Shown here in pieces: positions 13,482 to 14,287 of a stretch of 14,287 nt of DNA. The DNA comes from Stenotrophomonas maltophilia. Lineage in GTDB: Bacteria > Pseudomonadota > Gammaproteobacteria > Xanthomonadales > Xanthomonadaceae. The notes beneath the pieces are model-generated. The model did no database searches. It saw nothing but the letters and a program-made list of their open reading frames with translations, and had not been told where the DNA came from. Positions within the stretch are counted from its first letter, which is position 1. Each line of letters begins with the position of its first letter. The DNA lies in the NCBI GenBank assembly GCA_002386405.1, contig DGIP01000230.1, positions 1-14,287 on the forward strand, given 5' to 3'. A program made the position numbers and the translations under genes.

Positions 13482-14287
13482 ATGTCTGCGTCCGCACCTT
13501 CATCGCCACCCGATCTGACCCGGTTCGCCAGCGTCAATGCGCCGCCGCGCGTGCGCCGCCTGCTGGCGGTGCTGCATGCACTGGCCGTGCAGACCCTGAG
13601 CACCCCGCTCAAGCTGACCATCGTGGAGCTCGAGCGCGAGCTGTTCCGCGATGCCGAGCGCGCGCGCAACAGCCAGATCCAGGCCGACATCTACGCCCAG
13701 GCCCGGCGCCTGCACGACATCAATGCGCAGTTCGCGCCGCGCTTCCTGGACGCGCTGGCCACGGCCCTGGCCAACCTGCGCGAACCGCGGGTGCGGCACG
13801 TACCGGCCCCCAGCGCGCCGGTGACGGCCACCACGCTGACCCTGGTGACCGACACCGATATCGACCGCGACATCGTGCTGGCCGACATCACCCGCCGCGA
13901 GGCGCAGCGCTCGGCCAGTGCGCTGCAACTGCTGGGGCAGCGCTTCGGCGTGCTTGCCGCCGGCCCGGCGTTCGACGCCGAGGACCTGCCGTTCGGGCCC
14001 TACGTGCTGTGCCGGATCACCCGTGAGCTGGGCGAGGAATTCGCGCTGGGCCTGGAAACCCAGCTGGCGCTGTTCCGCGTGTTCGACCGCCAGCTGCTGG
14101 AACGCCTGGGCGAGCTGCTGGAACGCGCCAACGTACTGCTGACCCATGAGGGCGTGCTGCCCGGCCTGGTCTACACCCCGTACCTGGCGCGTTCGGCCAC
14201 CACCCGGCGGATCGTCACCGGGCCCGAGCGCGGCACCGGCACGGCGCCCGCGCGCGAACCCGGCGGTACGGCCGTCGGCCCGCTCAC
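13482..14287 (+). CDS. DUF1631-type protein, N-terminal part (cut by window end)
   Basis: An open frame begins at ATG 13482 and is still open at the last base: 268 codons without a stop. The third codon position is strongly G/C, as in the neighbouring genes. The sequence begins MSASAPSSPPDLTRFASVNA. Helical stretches follow, with VELERELFRDAERARNSQIQADIYAQ-like and RRLHDINAQFAPRFLDALA-like patterns at roughly residues 48-90. Later comes REAQRSASALQLLGQRFGVL, then a long amphipathic helix LGEEFALGLETQLALFRVFD. This matches my memory of the large DUF1631 proteins of Xanthomonas and Stenotrophomonas (typically more than 700 residues). Their function is not established to my knowledge. There is no signal peptide or membrane segment. 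The gene lies 82 bp after hemW. The upstream gap shows TAGATT (13443-13448) as a weak -10, GGGGAG about 16 nt from the ATG, and no terminator. Confidence 0.6.
   Translation, partial: MSASAPSSPPDLTRFASVNAPPRVRRLLAVLHALAVQTLSTPLKLTIVELERELFRDAERARNSQIQADIYAQARRLHDINAQFAPRFLDALATALANLREPRVRHVPAPSAPVTATTLTLVTDTDIDRDIVLADITRREAQRSASALQLLGQRFGVLAAGPAFDAEDLPFGPYVLCRITRELGEEFALGLETQLALFRVFDRQLLERLGELLERANVLLTHEGVLPGLVYTPYLARSATTRRIVTGPERGTGTAPAREPGGTAVGPL

Noticed and set aside
1..14287. Defence island, CRISPR array, prophage, toxin-antitoxin or transposon
   Set aside because: Every complete gene is a known core family, no spacer-repeat pattern or transposase is present, and composition is even throughout.

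Overview
This is a GC-rich chromosomal window carrying core housekeeping genes of a gammaproteobacterium of the Xanthomonadaceae. Stenotrophomonas is the best guess. The protein sequences look xanthomonad. The intergenic gaps also carry short GTAG-ended palindromes of the kind described as SMAG elements in Stenotrophomonas maltophilia. The genus is an inference, because no database search was possible. I see no phage, plasmid, insertion sequence, CRISPR array, tRNA or rRNA.

Layout. Bases 1-348 hold no gene, only repeats and the gltA terminator. The minus strand then carries gltA (citrate synthase, 349-1626), rpmE2 (zinc-free L31, 1949-2215), a nucleoside hydrolase (2324-3262) and recG (3437-5548). 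Further along it carries ridA (5556-5942), spoT (6056-8215), rpoZ (8371-8670), gmk (8782-9447) and yicC (9444-10304). At about 10.3 kb the strand switches. The plus strand carries rph (10425-11153), a small VOC-fold protein (11150-11539), rdgB (11536-12129), hemW (12179-13399) and the first 268 codons of a DUF1631-type protein that runs off the window (13482 onward).

How the genes relate. yicC-gmk-rpoZ-spoT-ridA-recG resembles the enterobacterial gmk-rpoZ-spoT-trmH-recG order, with ridA in the trmH position. The block joins RNA processing (YicC), guanine nucleotide supply (Gmk), the polymerase subunit linked to the (p)ppGpp response (omega), (p)ppGpp turnover (SpoT), reactive enamine removal (RidA) and fork rescue (RecG). 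The divergent rph-VOC-rdgB genes overlap by 4 nt at each junction and should be translated together. They combine 3' RNA trimming and nucleotide-pool cleaning with an unassigned metabolite-binding-fold protein.

The genes are conventional, and I found no clear undescribed system. The points worth a second look are mostly between genes: four same-orientation GTAG palindromes, a large nested inverted repeat beyond gltA, a hairpin spanning the -35 and spacer of the rpmE2 promoter, a perfect palindrome on the ridA -10, a hairpin where the spoT ribosome binding site should be, and a strong terminator separating rpoZ from spoT. Two protein oddities stand out: a nucleoside hydrolase with Ala in the position of the catalytic His, and a His/Cys-rich N-terminal extension on HemW.
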